From Pseudomonas sp. TH15 (GTDB lineage: Bacteria > Pseudomonadota > Gammaproteobacteria > Pseudomonadales > Pseudomonadaceae), in NCBI RefSeq assembly GCF_016651105.1, contig NZ_JAEKEL010000001.1, positions 2,532,001 to 2,596,000 of the forward strand: a DNA stretch of 64,000 bases, in the 5' to 3' direction. The translations under genes and the position numbers were made by a program. Each line of letters opens with the position of its first letter. Position 1 is the stretch's first letter. This document shows positions 9,559-18,104 of the stretch, in pieces. Under the pieces are notes generated by a model that worked only from the letters and a program-made list of their open reading frames with translations, did no database searches and had not been told where the DNA came from.

Positions 9559-10716
9559 TTACTCCCCTTTGCCGCTATAAGCCTTGTCAGCTGTCTGTGC
9601 GGCGGCCGGGTTTTTCGCAGTTACGTTGGTCGCTTCAGTCGGTTTCACTTCAACACCCGGTTTGACGAATTGCAGCCCTTCGGTGATCAGGCGATCGCCG
9701 GCTTTCAGGCCGTCTTCGATCAGCCATTGGCTGCCGACGGTGCGGCTGGCCTTGAGCTGACGCAGTTCGACCTTGTTGTCCGGGCCGACGACCAGTGCGG
9801 TCGGCGTGCCTTTGAGGTCACGGGTCACGCCTTGTTGCGGCGCAAGGATGGCGGCAGCGTTAACCCCGGACTGTAATTTGGCGTGAACGAACATGCCCGG
9901 CAGCAGGGTGTGATCAGGGTTCGGGAACACCGCACGCAGGGTCACGGAACCGGTGGTCTGGTCGACCGATACTTCGGAGAATTCCAGCTTACCGTCCTGT
10001 TTGTACTCGCTGCCGTCTTCCATGGTCAGTTTGACTGCCGCGGAGTTCTCACCGGCCTTTTGCAGGCGGCCGCTTTCCAGTTCGCGACGCAGCTCAAGCA
10101 GCTCCACCGAAGACTGGGTCACGTCGACGTAAATCGGGTCCAGTTGCTGAATCACCGCCATGGCATCGGCCTGGCCATTGCTGACCAGTGCGCCTTCGGT
10201 CACGTTGGAGCGACCGATACGGCCGGTCAGTGGCGCGTAAACCTTGGTGTAGCGCACGTTGATCTGGGCGGTCTGAAGCGTTGCTTCGGACTGCAAACGG
10301 TTGGCTACAGCGGTGTCGTATTCCTGACGGCTGACGGCTTGCTCGTTGACCAGTTGCTTGTAGCGATCAGAAATCGATTTGGTCTGTTGCAGGCTGGCTT
10401 CGGCGCTTTTCAGCGTCGCTTCATAGACCGACGGATCGATCTGATAAAGCTGCTGGCCGGCTTTGACATCGCTGCCTTCTTTGAACAGGCGCTTGAGAAT
10501 GATGCCGTTGACCTGTGGGCGGACTTCCGCGATGCGGTACGCACTCGTACGGCCCGGAAGCTCGGATGTCAGGGTAAAGGCTTGAGGTTGCAGGGTGACG
10601 ACGCCGACCTGAGGGGCGGGAGGGGCAGGAGGTGCCTCTTCCTTTTTGCATCCGCTGAGCAGTGATGCCAGGGCGACGGCAGTGACCAGAGCGGTAACAG
10701 CTGGCTTGAATTGCAT
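9559..10716 (-). CDS. ttgA: RND efflux periplasmic adaptor, TtgA/MexA type lipoprotein
   Basis: 385 residues. A signal peptide ends in the lipobox LSGC (Cys about 23), followed by a Pro-rich linker (APPAPPAPQ), the lipoyl half-motifs, an alpha-helical hairpin (about 100-165) and the beta-barrel and membrane-proximal domains. It bridges TtgB and TtgC. It is the first gene of the ttgABC operon and is divergent from ttgR across 266 nt that carry a TtgR-like operator. Confidence 0.94.
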   Translation of the reverse strand: MQFKPAVTALVTAVALASLLSGCKKEEAPPAPPAPQVGVVTLQPQAFTLTSELPGRTSAYRIAEVRPQVNGIILKRLFKEGSDVKAGQQLYQIDPSVYEATLKSAEASLQQTKSISDRYKQLVNEQAVSRQEYDTAVANRLQSEATLQTAQINVRYTKVYAPLTGRIGRSNVTEGALVSNGQADAMAVIQQLDPIYVDVTQSSVELLELRRELESGRLQKAGENSAAVKLTMEDGSEYKQDGKLEFSEVSVDQTTGSVTLRAVFPNPDHTLLPGMFVHAKLQSGVNAAAILAPQQGVTRDLKGTPTALVVGPDNKVELRQLKASRTVGSQWLIEDGLKAGDRLITEGLQFVKPGVEVKPTEATNVTAKNPAAAQTADKAYSGKGE

Positions 10717-10804
10717 GAAAATCCTCGGGTCAGGCGCGCAAAATGCGCACTCGAAAGGTGGAAGGGTAAAAATTAGGCGCTGAGTGGATAAGTAGCTTGC
10801 TAAG

Positions 10805-10839
10805 GAATATACTTACGTTCATGGTTGTTTGTAAATACC
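10805..10839. promoter_or_regulatory. Probable TtgR operator in the ttgA-ttgR intergenic region
   Basis: The segment contains TTACGTTCATGGTTGTTTGT (10813-10832) flanked by GGAATATAC and AAATAC. Its complement closely resembles what I recall of the TtgR operator of P. putida (TATTTACAAACAACCATGAA...GTAAGTATATTCC), an imperfect palindrome overlapping the divergent promoters. Drug binding to TtgR would release it and induce both ttgABC and ttgR. Confidence 0.75.
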
Positions 10840-10982
10840 TAGGTCGCGTACCCATACCGTTACAAATGCCGCTCAAAGGTTTGAATTGTAGGCCGTAGAC
10901 GGACCCCAAGAGAGTTCGCTGCACATTTACTCAGCGCGTATTCAGACAGCGCTGAAGCATCCTGATCTGAGGTTGTACTGCC

Positions 10983-11615
10983 ATGGTCCGTCGTACCAAA
11001 GAGGAAGCTCAAGAAACCCGAAGCCAGATACTCGAAGCGGCAGAGAAAGCCTTTTATGAAAGGGGCGTGGCGCGCACGACGCTGGCGGATATCGCCACAC
11101 TGGCCGGGGTTACTCGCGGGGCCATCTACTGGCATTTCAGCAACAAGGCGGATCTGGTGCAGGCCATGCTCGACACCTTGCATGAGCCGCTGGATGAGAT
11201 GGCCAAGGCCAGTGAGAGCGAGGACGAGCTCGATCCGTTGGGCTGCATGCGCAAATTGCTGACTCATTTGTTTCATCAAGTTGCCCTGGACCCGAAAACC
11301 CGACGTATCAACGAGATTCTGTTTCATAAGTGCGAATTCACCGATGAAATGTGTGACCTGCGCCAGCAGCGCCGGACGGTCAGCCTCGACTGCAACGTGC
11401 GAATTGCCCTGGCCCTGAGTAATGCGGTGAATCGGGGGCAGTTGCCGAACGATCTCGATACGGCCCGTGCTGCGATCAGTCTGCACGCCTACATCGACGG
11501 CATCCTGTATCAGTGGTTGCTGGCGCCCGACAGTTTTGAGTTGCACACCGAGGCCGAGCGCTGGGTCGATATAGGGCTGGATATGCTGCGTTTGAGCCCC
11601 AGCCTGCGCAAATGA
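10983..11615 (+). CDS. ttgR: TetR-family repressor of the ttgABC efflux operon
   Basis: 210 residues, the usual TtgR length. The N-terminal TetR HTH (about 10-56) ends in [16 protein letters not shown], and an AcrR-type C-terminal ligand domain includes [18 protein letters not shown], which matches TtgR very closely. The protein ends [12 protein letters not shown], as in TtgR. It is transcribed divergently from ttgA with the operator between them, so it should repress both until it binds a hydrophobic drug or phenolic. A long opposite-strand frame over the same bases is not credible. Confidence 0.94.
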   Translation: MVRRTKEEAQETRSQILEAAEKAFYERGVARTTLADIATLAGVTRGAIYWHFSNKADLVQAMLDTLHEPLDEMAKASESEDELDPLGCMRKLLTHLFHQVALDPKTRRINEILFHKCEFTDEMCDLRQQRRTVSLDCNVRIALALSNAVNRGQLPNDLDTARAAISLHAYIDGILYQWLLAPDSFELHTEAERWVDIGLDMLRLSPSLRK

Positions 11616-11828
11616 AACAAAATGCGTAATTGGATCCAGTCGTGTCAATGCTTCATGTAGCAGAAAATCCGTTTTGCTCGCCTTGACTCCGTCGAGTGCT
11701 TTTATATACGGACTAGTAGCAGGTTGATAGGTAGTGAACTATGTATTTTGTAGGGATTTTGTTTCGTCCGTGTGAATAATCCCGCTCAAGCGGCCCCAGT
11801 CTGCAATCTGTTGAACGCAATACGCAAA

Positions 11829-11858
11829 AAGCCCCGGCTCTTTCGAGTCGGGGCTTTT
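11829..11858. terminator. Bidirectional rho-independent terminator downstream of xenB
   Basis: An 11-bp stem AGCCCCGGCTC/GAGTCGGGGCT (one G-T pair) with a TTTC loop. It is flanked by AAAAA on one side and TTTT on the other. It lies 40 nt past the xenB stop (minus strand) and about 215 nt past ttgR. The rest of 11616-11897 holds no gene that I can support. Confidence 0.75.
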
Positions 11859-11897
11859 GCGTTTCTGTAGGAGCAGCGCTTGCTCCCATGGACATTT

Positions 11898-12947
11898 TTA
11901 CAGCGTTGGGTAGTCGATATAGCCCACTGGCCCCTTGCCATAGAACAACTCTGGACGTGCTTCATTCAGCGGCGCATCCGCCTTCAAGCGCGCCGGCAGA
12001 TCCGGGTTGGCAATGAATGGCACACCGAACGCGACGGCGTCAGCCTTGCCAGCCGCGAGCCAGGCATTGGCGCTGTCCTTGGTGAAACGCTCGTTGGCGA
12101 TGTACGGGCCGCCGAAGGCTTCTTTCAATTGTGGGCCCAGGCTGTCGCCAGCTTCTTTCTCGCGGGAGCAAATGAAGGCGATGCCGCGTTTGCCCAGCTC
12201 ACGTGCTACGTAAGTGAACGTCTCGGCCAGGTTGTCGTCGCCCATGTCATGGGAGTCGGCGCGTGGTGACAGGTGCACACCCACGCGGCCAGCGCCCCAG
12301 ACTTCGATTGCTGCGTCGGTCACTTCCAGCAATAGGCGCGCACGGTTTTCCAGGGAGCCGCCGTAATTGTCGGTGCGCTGGTTGGTGCTGCTTTGCAGGA
12401 ACTGGTCGAGCAGGTAACCGTTAGCGCCGTGGATTTCCACGCCGTCAAAACCGGCAGCCTTGGCGTTCTCGGCACCGACGCGGTAAGCGTCCACGACGTC
12501 GGCGATTTCGGCGATTTCCAGAGCACGTGGCGTTGGGTAGTCGGACAACGGACGAACCAGGCTGACGTGACCCTTAGGCTGGATGGCGCTCGGTGCAACC
12601 GGTGCTTCGCCGTTCAGGTACGACGGGTGGGAAACCCGGCCCACGTGCCACAGTTGCAGGAAGATCTTGCCGCCCGCGCCGTGGATCGCTTTGGTCACGT
12701 TGGACCAGCCGCGAACCTGGTCGTTGGACCAGATGCCCGGGGTGTCCGGGTAGCCGACGCCCATTGGCGTGACCGACGTCGCTTCGCTGAGGATCAGGCC
12801 GGCGGAGGCACGTTGTACGTAGTACTCGGCCATCAGCGCGTTCGGCACACGGCCTTCGTCGGCGCGGCAGCGGGTCAGTGGCGCCATGATGATGCGGTTG
12901 GCCAGCTCGACGTCGCCCAGTTTGATCGGATCGAAAATAGTTGTCAT
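11898..12947 (-). CDS. xenB: Old-yellow-enzyme family alkene/nitro-ester reductase (XenB)
   Basis: 349-residue FMN-dependent NAD(P)H oxidoreductase, the length of XenB. It reduces activated alkenes, nitrate esters and nitroaromatics in relatives. The substrate-binding pair and catalytic Tyr appear in EIHGANGYLLDQF (His173, Asn176, Tyr178), and the FMN-binding MAPLTRCRA block is near the N-terminus. Sequence agreement with Pseudomonas XenB is very high along the whole length. It has its own terminator downstream. The efflux transporter gene upstream is on the same strand, with a 29-nt gap (12948-12976). Confidence 0.9.
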   Translation of the reverse strand: MTTIFDPIKLGDVELANRIIMAPLTRCRADEGRVPNALMAEYYVQRASAGLILSEATSVTPMGVGYPDTPGIWSNDQVRGWSNVTKAIHGAGGKIFLQLWHVGRVSHPSYLNGEAPVAPSAIQPKGHVSLVRPLSDYPTPRALEIAEIADVVDAYRVGAENAKAAGFDGVEIHGANGYLLDQFLQSSTNQRTDNYGGSLENRARLLLEVTDAAIEVWGAGRVGVHLSPRADSHDMGDDNLAETFTYVARELGKRGIAFICSREKEAGDSLGPQLKEAFGGPYIANERFTKDSANAWLAAGKADAVAFGVPFIANPDLPARLKADAPLNEARPELFYGKGPVGYIDYPTL

Positions 12948-12976
12948 GAATACAACCCTCGTGAGGTAGTGGTTAG

Positions 12977-14143
12977 TTAGTTGGTAGCAGGAGCCAGGTC
13001 GGGATTGCCGCTCTGACGGAAAGTAATCAGGGTTACCAGCAGGGCGAGTACCGCCAGTGCGGCTGCCGCGAGGGGCACGCTGGTCAGGCCGAAACCGTGG
13101 GCGATGACGCTGCCGCCGACCCAGGCACCGAGTGCGTTGCCGACGTTGAATGCGCCGATGTTCAGGGTCGACACCAGGTTCGGTGCCGCTTTGCCGAAGG
13201 TCACCACGTTGATTTGCAGCGCAGGGACGGCGGCAAACGATGCGGTGGCCCAGAGGAACAGGGTGATTTCAGTCGGGATAACCGCGACGCTCGTCCAGGT
13301 CAGGATGGTGGAGACCACGGCCATCGAAGCGAACACGCCGATCAGCGTGGCGGCCAGGCGCTTGTCCGCCAGTTTGCCGCCGATGATGTTGCCGACCGTC
13401 AGGCCGAGGCCGATTAGCAGCAGCGTCCAGGTCACGCCTTTGGGCGAGACACCGGTGACATCGCCAAGCAGCGGGGCGACGTAGGTGAACAGAGTGAACA
13501 TCGAGGCGGCGAACAACGCAGTCATGCTCAGCGACAACCAAATCCCGGCGCCTTTAAGGGCGCGCAGTTCGGCGCGCATATCGAGTTTTTCTTCATCGCG
13601 CTTGGCCGGCAGGAAACGGATCAGGCCGATCAGTGCAATAACACCGATCACGGTCACCGCCCAGAACGTCGAACGCCAGCCGTATTGTTGACCGAGGGCT
13701 GTGCCCAGCGGCACGCCGAGGACGTTGGCCAGGGTCAGGCCGGTGAACATCAACGCCACCGCCGACGCGCGTTTGTTGGCCGGGACCAGTCCTGCCGCCA
13801 CCACCGAACCAATGCCGAAGAATGCACCGTGGCAGAGGGCGGTGACGACACGGGCAAACATCAGCACGTTGTAGTCACTGGCCAGAGCGCAGAGCAGGTT
13901 GCCGACAATAAAAATCCCCATCAACGCTACCAGGGCGGCCTTGCGCGGGAGCCGGGCGGTGGCCAGTGCCATGAACGGCGCACCGATGGCCACGCCCAGG
14001 GCGTAACCGGTCACCAGCCAGCCGGCGCCGGGAATCGACACACCAAGGTCCGCCGCCACATCGGGCAGCAAGCCCATGATGACGAACTCGGTGGTGCCGA
14101 TGGCGAAGGCGCTCAGGGCCAGAATGAGTAGCGAGAGGGGCAT
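12977..14143 (-). CDS. MFS transporter, AraJ/YdhP-type efflux
   Basis: 388 residues from the ATG at 14143, with about 12 predicted membrane helices. The first helix segment, SAFAIGTTEFVIMGLLPDVA, is the hallmark of the DHA1 AraJ/YdhP/SotB group of sugar or drug exporters. The open frame continues upstream to 14614, but that stretch overlaps the arsR-like gene and is not membrane-like, so the shorter start is used. It begins 2 nt after the stop of the ArsR-family gene, forming a two-gene operon. Confidence 0.88.
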   Translation of the reverse strand: MPLSLLILALSAFAIGTTEFVIMGLLPDVAADLGVSIPGAGWLVTGYALGVAIGAPFMALATARLPRKAALVALMGIFIVGNLLCALASDYNVLMFARVVTALCHGAFFGIGSVVAAGLVPANKRASAVALMFTGLTLANVLGVPLGTALGQQYGWRSTFWAVTVIGVIALIGLIRFLPAKRDEEKLDMRAELRALKGAGIWLSLSMTALFAASMFTLFTYVAPLLGDVTGVSPKGVTWTLLLIGLGLTVGNIIGGKLADKRLAATLIGVFASMAVVSTILTWTSVAVIPTEITLFLWATASFAAVPALQINVVTFGKAAPNLVSTLNIGAFNVGNALGAWVGGSVIAHGFGLTSVPLAAAALAVLALLVTLITFRQSGNPDLAPATN

Positions 14144-14145
14144 TG

Positions 14146-14466
14146 TTAAGTCCTTGTCGGAGCACTGAGCTCTTTGACGATGGCGTCGAGGGCCGCTTGA
14201 ATCACGTCCTCGTTGCGTTTGAAGAAGTGCCATTGACCGGCTTTCTGGCTGCTGATCAGACCCGCACGTTGCAACGTCGCCAAATGTGCGGACACGGTCG
14301 ACTGCGACAGGCCGCAGCGTTGGTCGATCTGCCCGGCGCAAATGCCGTACTCGTGGTTGTGGATCTGTTCCGGGAACTGAACCTTGGGGTCTTTCAGCCA
14401 GATGAGGATGTCTCGGCGTACTGGGTGTGCCAGGGCTTTTATTATTTCGTCGAGGTCGAGGGTCAT
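14146..14466 (-). CDS. ArsR-family winged-helix regulator
   Basis: 106 residues. The ArsR HTH is clear (LAHPVRRDILIWL at about 12-24 and GLSQSTVSAHLATLQRAGLI at about 52-71). Two Cys (ICAGQIDQRCG, about 42-51) lie next to the recognition region and could be a redox or metal sensor, though the classic ELCVCDL metal site is absent. It precedes the MFS gene in one operon and probably autoregulates it through the inverted repeat upstream. Confidence 0.85.
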   Translation of the reverse strand: MTLDLDEIIKALAHPVRRDILIWLKDPKVQFPEQIHNHEYGICAGQIDQRCGLSQSTVSAHLATLQRAGLISSQKAGQWHFFKRNEDVIQAALDAIVKELSAPTRT

Positions 14467-14493
14467 GGTGGGGGCTCGTGATGAGTAAAACGC

Positions 14494-14537
14494 TATATCG
14501 CGATGAGGCGAACTTTAAATCGTTGAATCGCGATATA
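14494..14537. promoter_or_regulatory. Inverted repeat upstream of the ArsR-MFS operon
   Basis: TATATCGCGAT at 14494-14504 is repeated as its exact complement ATCGCGATATA at 14527-14537. Each arm contains the self-complementary core ATCGCGAT. A weaker related pair (TATATCG near 14573 and CGATAT near 14588) follows towards acpH. This is a good candidate operator for the ArsR-family protein. Confidence 0.55.
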
Positions 14538-14636
14538 CCAATATGATTTCGGTCTGACGAGCGCATAAATCGGTATATCGGGTTATAACGATATGTTGGT
14601 TGTAACGATACCAATGCGCGGTGCTAAGCTGCGCCC

Positions 14637-15278
14637 ATGAATTATCTCGCACATCTGCACCTCGGTGGCCAGCGCCCCGGTCAATGGCTCGGCAGCCTGT
14701 ATGGCGATTTCGTCAAAGGACGGCTGCAAGGGCAGTTTGACCCGGAGATCGAAGCGGCCATTCAGTTGCATCGCAGTATCGACGTGTTTACCGACCGCCA
14801 TCCGTTGGTGGACATCGCGTTGTCGCGGTTTTCCATCACCCGCCGGCGTTATGCCGGGATCGTGGTCGACGTGTTTTTCGACCATTGCCTGGCCCGGGAC
14901 TGGACGCTCTACTCCGACCAGCCGTTGGCGCAGTTCACCTCGGATGTCTATCGCGTGCTCTCTCGCGAGCCGCAGCTGCCGGAACGGCTGGCGCAGATCG
15001 CGCCGCACATGGTGGCCAATGACTGGTTGGGTTCTTATGAGGATTTCGAGGTGCTGTCGCAGGTGCTGCGGGGGATTTCCCGGCGGCTGAGCAAACCTGA
15101 GGAATTGGCCGGGGCGATGCAGGAGTTGCGGGTGTTGTATGAGCCGTTGAGCGAGGATTTTCGGTTGTTCTATCCGCAGCTTCAGGACTTCGCACAAAAC
15201 CACGAATCACTGAAAAACCAATGTGGGAGCGGGCTTGCTCGCGAATGCGATGGGTCAGTCAGTGATGATGTCGACTGA
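14637..15278 (+). CDS. acpH: Acyl-carrier-protein phosphodiesterase family protein (AcpH-like)
   Basis: 213 residues. It starts MNYLAHLHL and has the HRSIDVFTDRHPLV and DVFFDHCLARDW motifs of the ACP phosphodiesterase/AcpH HD-like family, which removes phosphopantetheine from holo-ACP. The domain ends near residue 193. The last 20 residues (from about NQCGSGLARE) are encoded by the first arm and loop of a REP pair, which supplies the stop codon. It stands alone, divergent from the ArsR operon. Confidence 0.82.
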   Translation: MNYLAHLHLGGQRPGQWLGSLYGDFVKGRLQGQFDPEIEAAIQLHRSIDVFTDRHPLVDIALSRFSITRRRYAGIVVDVFFDHCLARDWTLYSDQPLAQFTSDVYRVLSREPQLPERLAQIAPHMVANDWLGSYEDFEVLSQVLRGISRRLSKPEELAGAMQELRVLYEPLSEDFRLFYPQLQDFAQNHESLKNQCGSGLARECDGSVSDDVD

Positions 15279-15312
15279 ACCACCGCATTCGCGAGCAAGC
15301 CCGCTCCCACAG
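15222..15312. repeat. REP-type palindromic pair overlapping the acpH 3' end
   Basis: Inverted copies of TGTGGGAGCGGGCTTGCTCG with a 45-nt centre. The left arm and part of the centre are translated as the end of acpH, with the stop at 15276-15278. The right arm lies before the olsA stop. Confidence 0.85.
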
Positions 15313-15327
15313 GGGATATGTGTTCCT

Positions 15328-16122
15328 TCAGGAGGCGATCAGTGCGCCTGCGCGACGTGGTTCGGCCGGTTTCGCCACTTCGCCAAACAACGCCTTTTGC
15401 ACCGCCTGCTGCGCTTCGAACGCCAGCGCTGCACGTTCGCGGCCCTGGCACTCGATCGGCTTGAGCACGTGAATTTCCACCTCCCCCCGATCATTGGCAA
15501 ACAAACGCATCAGGTGCGAGAGCAAATCATCGTCACCAATAAACGGCGCCAGCGTATCGATTTCCCCGTCGCGCAAATAACGAATCGCCACCGGTTGCAT
15601 CGCCACTTGCGCGTCAATCGCCGCTGACAGCAGGCGACCGTGAAAGGTGCGCAACGAACGGCCATCGGTGGTGGTGCCTTCCGGGAACATCAGCAGCGGA
15701 TGCGCTTGCTCCAGGTGACGGGTCATCTGTTTGCGGATCAACTGGCTGTCGCCCGAACCGCGGCGGATAAACAAGCTGCCGGCCTTGGCCGCCAACCAGC
15801 CGGCCACCGGCCAGGTGCGCACTTCGGCTTTGGACAGAAACGACAGCGGCGTGAGCATGCCCAGCAGCGGGATGTCGGTCCAGGACACGTGGTTGCTGAC
15901 CCAGAGCATCGGTTGTTTGGGCAGTTCACCGTGAACGGTCACGCGAAAGGGCAGGGCGTTGCTCAATCGCGCCATGAAAAACCGCGACCAGCGCTGGCGA
16001 CGGACCATCGAATGGGCAATCCCTGCGCGCTCGAACAACCCGAACACACTGGCCATGGTCAACCCCAGCGCTACCACCACCAGCACTCGCGCAATTCGCG
16101 CGTACACCCGGAGGCGACTCAT
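15328..16122 (-). CDS. olsA: Lyso-ornithine lipid O-acyltransferase (PlsC family)
   Basis: 264 residues. An N-terminal membrane segment (about 10-30) is followed by the PlsC acyltransferase motifs: HX4D as NHVSWTD (His78, Asp83), FIRRG (about 117-121) and FPEGTTTDG (about 146-154). The partner olsB lies immediately upstream with a 1-nt TAATG overlap, which identifies this as OlsA rather than a generic 1-acylglycerol-3-phosphate acyltransferase. It adds the second acyl chain of ornithine lipids at the inner membrane. The cluster is not preceded by an obvious Pho box that I can see. Confidence 0.87.
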   Translation of the reverse strand: MSRLRVYARIARVLVVVALGLTMASVFGLFERAGIAHSMVRRQRWSRFFMARLSNALPFRVTVHGELPKQPMLWVSNHVSWTDIPLLGMLTPLSFLSKAEVRTWPVAGWLAAKAGSLFIRRGSGDSQLIRKQMTRHLEQAHPLLMFPEGTTTDGRSLRTFHGRLLSAAIDAQVAMQPVAIRYLRDGEIDTLAPFIGDDDLLSHLMRLFANDRGEVEIHVLKPIECQGRERAALAFEAQQAVQKALFGEVAKPAEPRRAGALIAS

Positions 16123-16877
16123 TACATAGCCGCCTTAAAGTGTTTGGCGTAACGCGGGCAGAGTTCGTCGCGCTTGAGCAGGATGAACACGTCGGCGACC
16201 TGAAAGTCTTCGTCCCAGCACGGCTCGCCGCAGATCTTCGCGCCCAGGCGCATGTAGGCCTTGAGCAGCGGCGGCATTTCGGCGATCACGTTCGAGGGGA
16301 TATCCAGTGTCGGCAGCGGCTTTTTCGGCTCGGCCCGCAGGTGTTCGGTGCACAGGTAACGTTCGCGCAGGCGCTGCATGATTGCGTGGGCCTGAATCCC
16401 GCCGTCCTGCATCGGAATGCTCGCGCAGCCCATCAAATAGCTGTAGCCGCCCTGGTTGAGGACTTCGGCCAACTCGCCCCACAGCACGGCGATGGTGCCG
16501 CCGTTGCGGTAGGCCGGGTCGACGCAGGTGCGGCCGATTTCCAGGATCGGGCCTTTGAGCGCAACCAGGCCGTGCAAGCTGAATTCTTCTTCGCTGTAAA
16601 ACTTGCCCAGGCTGCTGGCGGCGGTGTGGTCGAGCAAACGGGTGGTCGCGACCAGACGCCCGGTGTTCAAGTCACGCACGCCGATGTGGGCGCAGTGAAC
16701 ATCATAGTCATCCATGTCCAGGCCCAGCTCCGCGCCTTTCAGCTTGGCGTTGAATTCGCCGCTGAAAACGTTGAAGCGCAAGGCCTGCGCTTCTTGCAAG
16801 GCCTCGGTGCCGATCAGGCGTTCGGCTTGCAGGCGGCGTTCATTGCCGGTGTCGCTGATGCGGGCGATCTGAGTCAT
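16122..16877 (-). CDS. olsB: L-ornithine N(alpha)-acyltransferase
   Basis: 251-residue GNAT-fold enzyme that transfers a 3-hydroxyacyl chain from ACP to ornithine, the first step of ornithine-lipid synthesis. The family pattern [31 protein letters not shown] and [15 protein letters not shown] is complete. The start at 16877 is the clear ATG. It is translationally coupled to olsA and divergent from the acyl-CoA-dehydrogenase-like gene. Confidence 0.9.
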   Translation of the reverse strand: MTQIARISDTGNERRLQAERLIGTEALQEAQALRFNVFSGEFNAKLKGAELGLDMDDYDVHCAHIGVRDLNTGRLVATTRLLDHTAASSLGKFYSEEEFSLHGLVALKGPILEIGRTCVDPAYRNGGTIAVLWGELAEVLNQGGYSYLMGCASIPMQDGGIQAHAIMQRLRERYLCTEHLRAEPKKPLPTLDIPSNVIAEMPPLLKAYMRLGAKICGEPCWDEDFQVADVFILLKRDELCPRYAKHFKAAM

Positions 16878-17031
16878 TGCGAATCTCCGTACGGGCCGTT
16901 CACCCGTCGTGGGTTGCAGCCGATCGACTTTCTTTATGCAGCCGTGTTGTGCAAAGTCAGGCTATGTAGCCCCGGTGTCATCGCCGTTAAGCTTTGGTGA
17001 TGCTTATATGACAGCCCACAAGGAGCCTCTT

Positions 17032-17919
17032 ATGCCCTGGCAAACCCTGTTGAATCGCCGCGAACGTCTGCCCGCCAATCCTGACTTGGCCGAAGGCTTT
17101 GCAACCTTGTTGCATCAGTTGGGCACGGTCACGCCGTTCGAACTGGCGGTGGCTGGCGCACGCCTGATGGCGACGCCGGGTCTGGCGTTTTTGGTGGGTT
17201 ATCAGGCAGCGTTGCGTGTGCTGTGGCCGAGCGCGCCGTTGAGCCTCGGCGCCTTGTGCGCGACCGAACAGCGCAGCCTGCGCCCGGCAGACATGCAGAC
17301 CCGGCTCCAGGACTTGCGCCTCAATGGGCGCAAGGATTTCGTCACCGCCGGCGACGCCGCCGACTGGCTGCTGATCGCCGCCCGCAGCGAAGCACTCGGC
17401 GAAGACCCGCGACTGAGTCTGGCGGTGGTGTATCCCGGTGAGCCGGGCGTGCGCCTGGAAAAACTCCCGGCCATCGCGCTGATGCCGGACATCAGCCACG
17501 GCCGGGTGTTTCTCGACAACGCCTTTTGCGAATTGCTGGCAGGCGATGGCTGGGACGCTTACGTCAAACCGTTCCGCACCCTGGAAGACATCTATGTGTT
17601 GAGCGCCATGACCGCGTGGCTGTACGGCGTCGGACAGGACAGCAACTGGCCGCAAACCTTGCAACTGCGGTTGCTGGCGCTATTGGCCGGGTGTGCGGAA
17701 GCCAGTCGTCAGGCGCCGAACAATCCGGCTGGGCATGTGCTGTTGGGCGGGTTGTTTGCGCAGTTTGAGGGGCTTAAGGCTGAGGTGGATCAGGCGATGG
17801 CCGACGGGTTGCCGCTGTGGGCGACGATGTGGCTGCGCGATCAAGCGGTGATGGAGTTGGCGGCGGGGGCGCGGGGGAAGCGATTGGCCAAGGCACTTGC
17901 TGGATCTTCGCTGGATTGA
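17032..17919 (+). CDS. Truncated acyl-CoA-dehydrogenase-like protein
   Basis: 295 residues from the ATG at 17032, chosen because AAGGAG (17020-17025) sits 6 nt before it; the frame is open from 16909. The middle part resembles the beta-domain of acyl-CoA dehydrogenases: LNGRKDFVTAGDAADWLLIAARS, then SLAVVYPGEPGVRLEKLPAI and GRVFLDNA. The usual N-terminal helical domain is reduced and the C-terminal FAD/catalytic half is not recognisable, so enzymatic activity is doubtful. Position beside olsBA may mean a role in lipid metabolism, which is inference. Confidence 0.6.
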   Translation: MPWQTLLNRRERLPANPDLAEGFATLLHQLGTVTPFELAVAGARLMATPGLAFLVGYQAALRVLWPSAPLSLGALCATEQRSLRPADMQTRLQDLRLNGRKDFVTAGDAADWLLIAARSEALGEDPRLSLAVVYPGEPGVRLEKLPAIALMPDISHGRVFLDNAFCELLAGDGWDAYVKPFRTLEDIYVLSAMTAWLYGVGQDSNWPQTLQLRLLALLAGCAEASRQAPNNPAGHVLLGGLFAQFEGLKAEVDQAMADGLPLWATMWLRDQAVMELAAGARGKRLAKALAGSSLD

Positions 17920-17925
17920 CCGGCC

Positions 17926-18023
17926 TCTTCGCGGGCAAGCCTCGCTCCTACAGGGGATTTGTGTAGGTCACCAATAATGTGCCTCCATAAAACCCCTGTA
18001 GGAGCGAGGCTTGCCCGCGAAGA
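17926..18023. repeat. REP-type palindromic pair (TCTTCGCGGGCAAGCCTCGC type)
   Basis: Inverted copies of the REP unit variant with GCGGGCAAGCCTCGCTCCTA and its complement, separated by about 50 nt, between the acyl-CoA-dehydrogenase-like gene and the serine hydrolase gene. Confidence 0.85.
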
Positions 18024-18104
18024 CGTAGCCATGGCCGACACAAACTCCAAAACTGTCATCAACCTCGTCTAGGCTCAGCAGATTCATCCCCCCGAGCCCT
18101 CACC

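Noticed and set aside
10860..11648. 262-codon minus-strand frame over ttgR
   Set aside because: ttgR matches the known regulator along its whole length, and the opposite frame has no recognisable domain.
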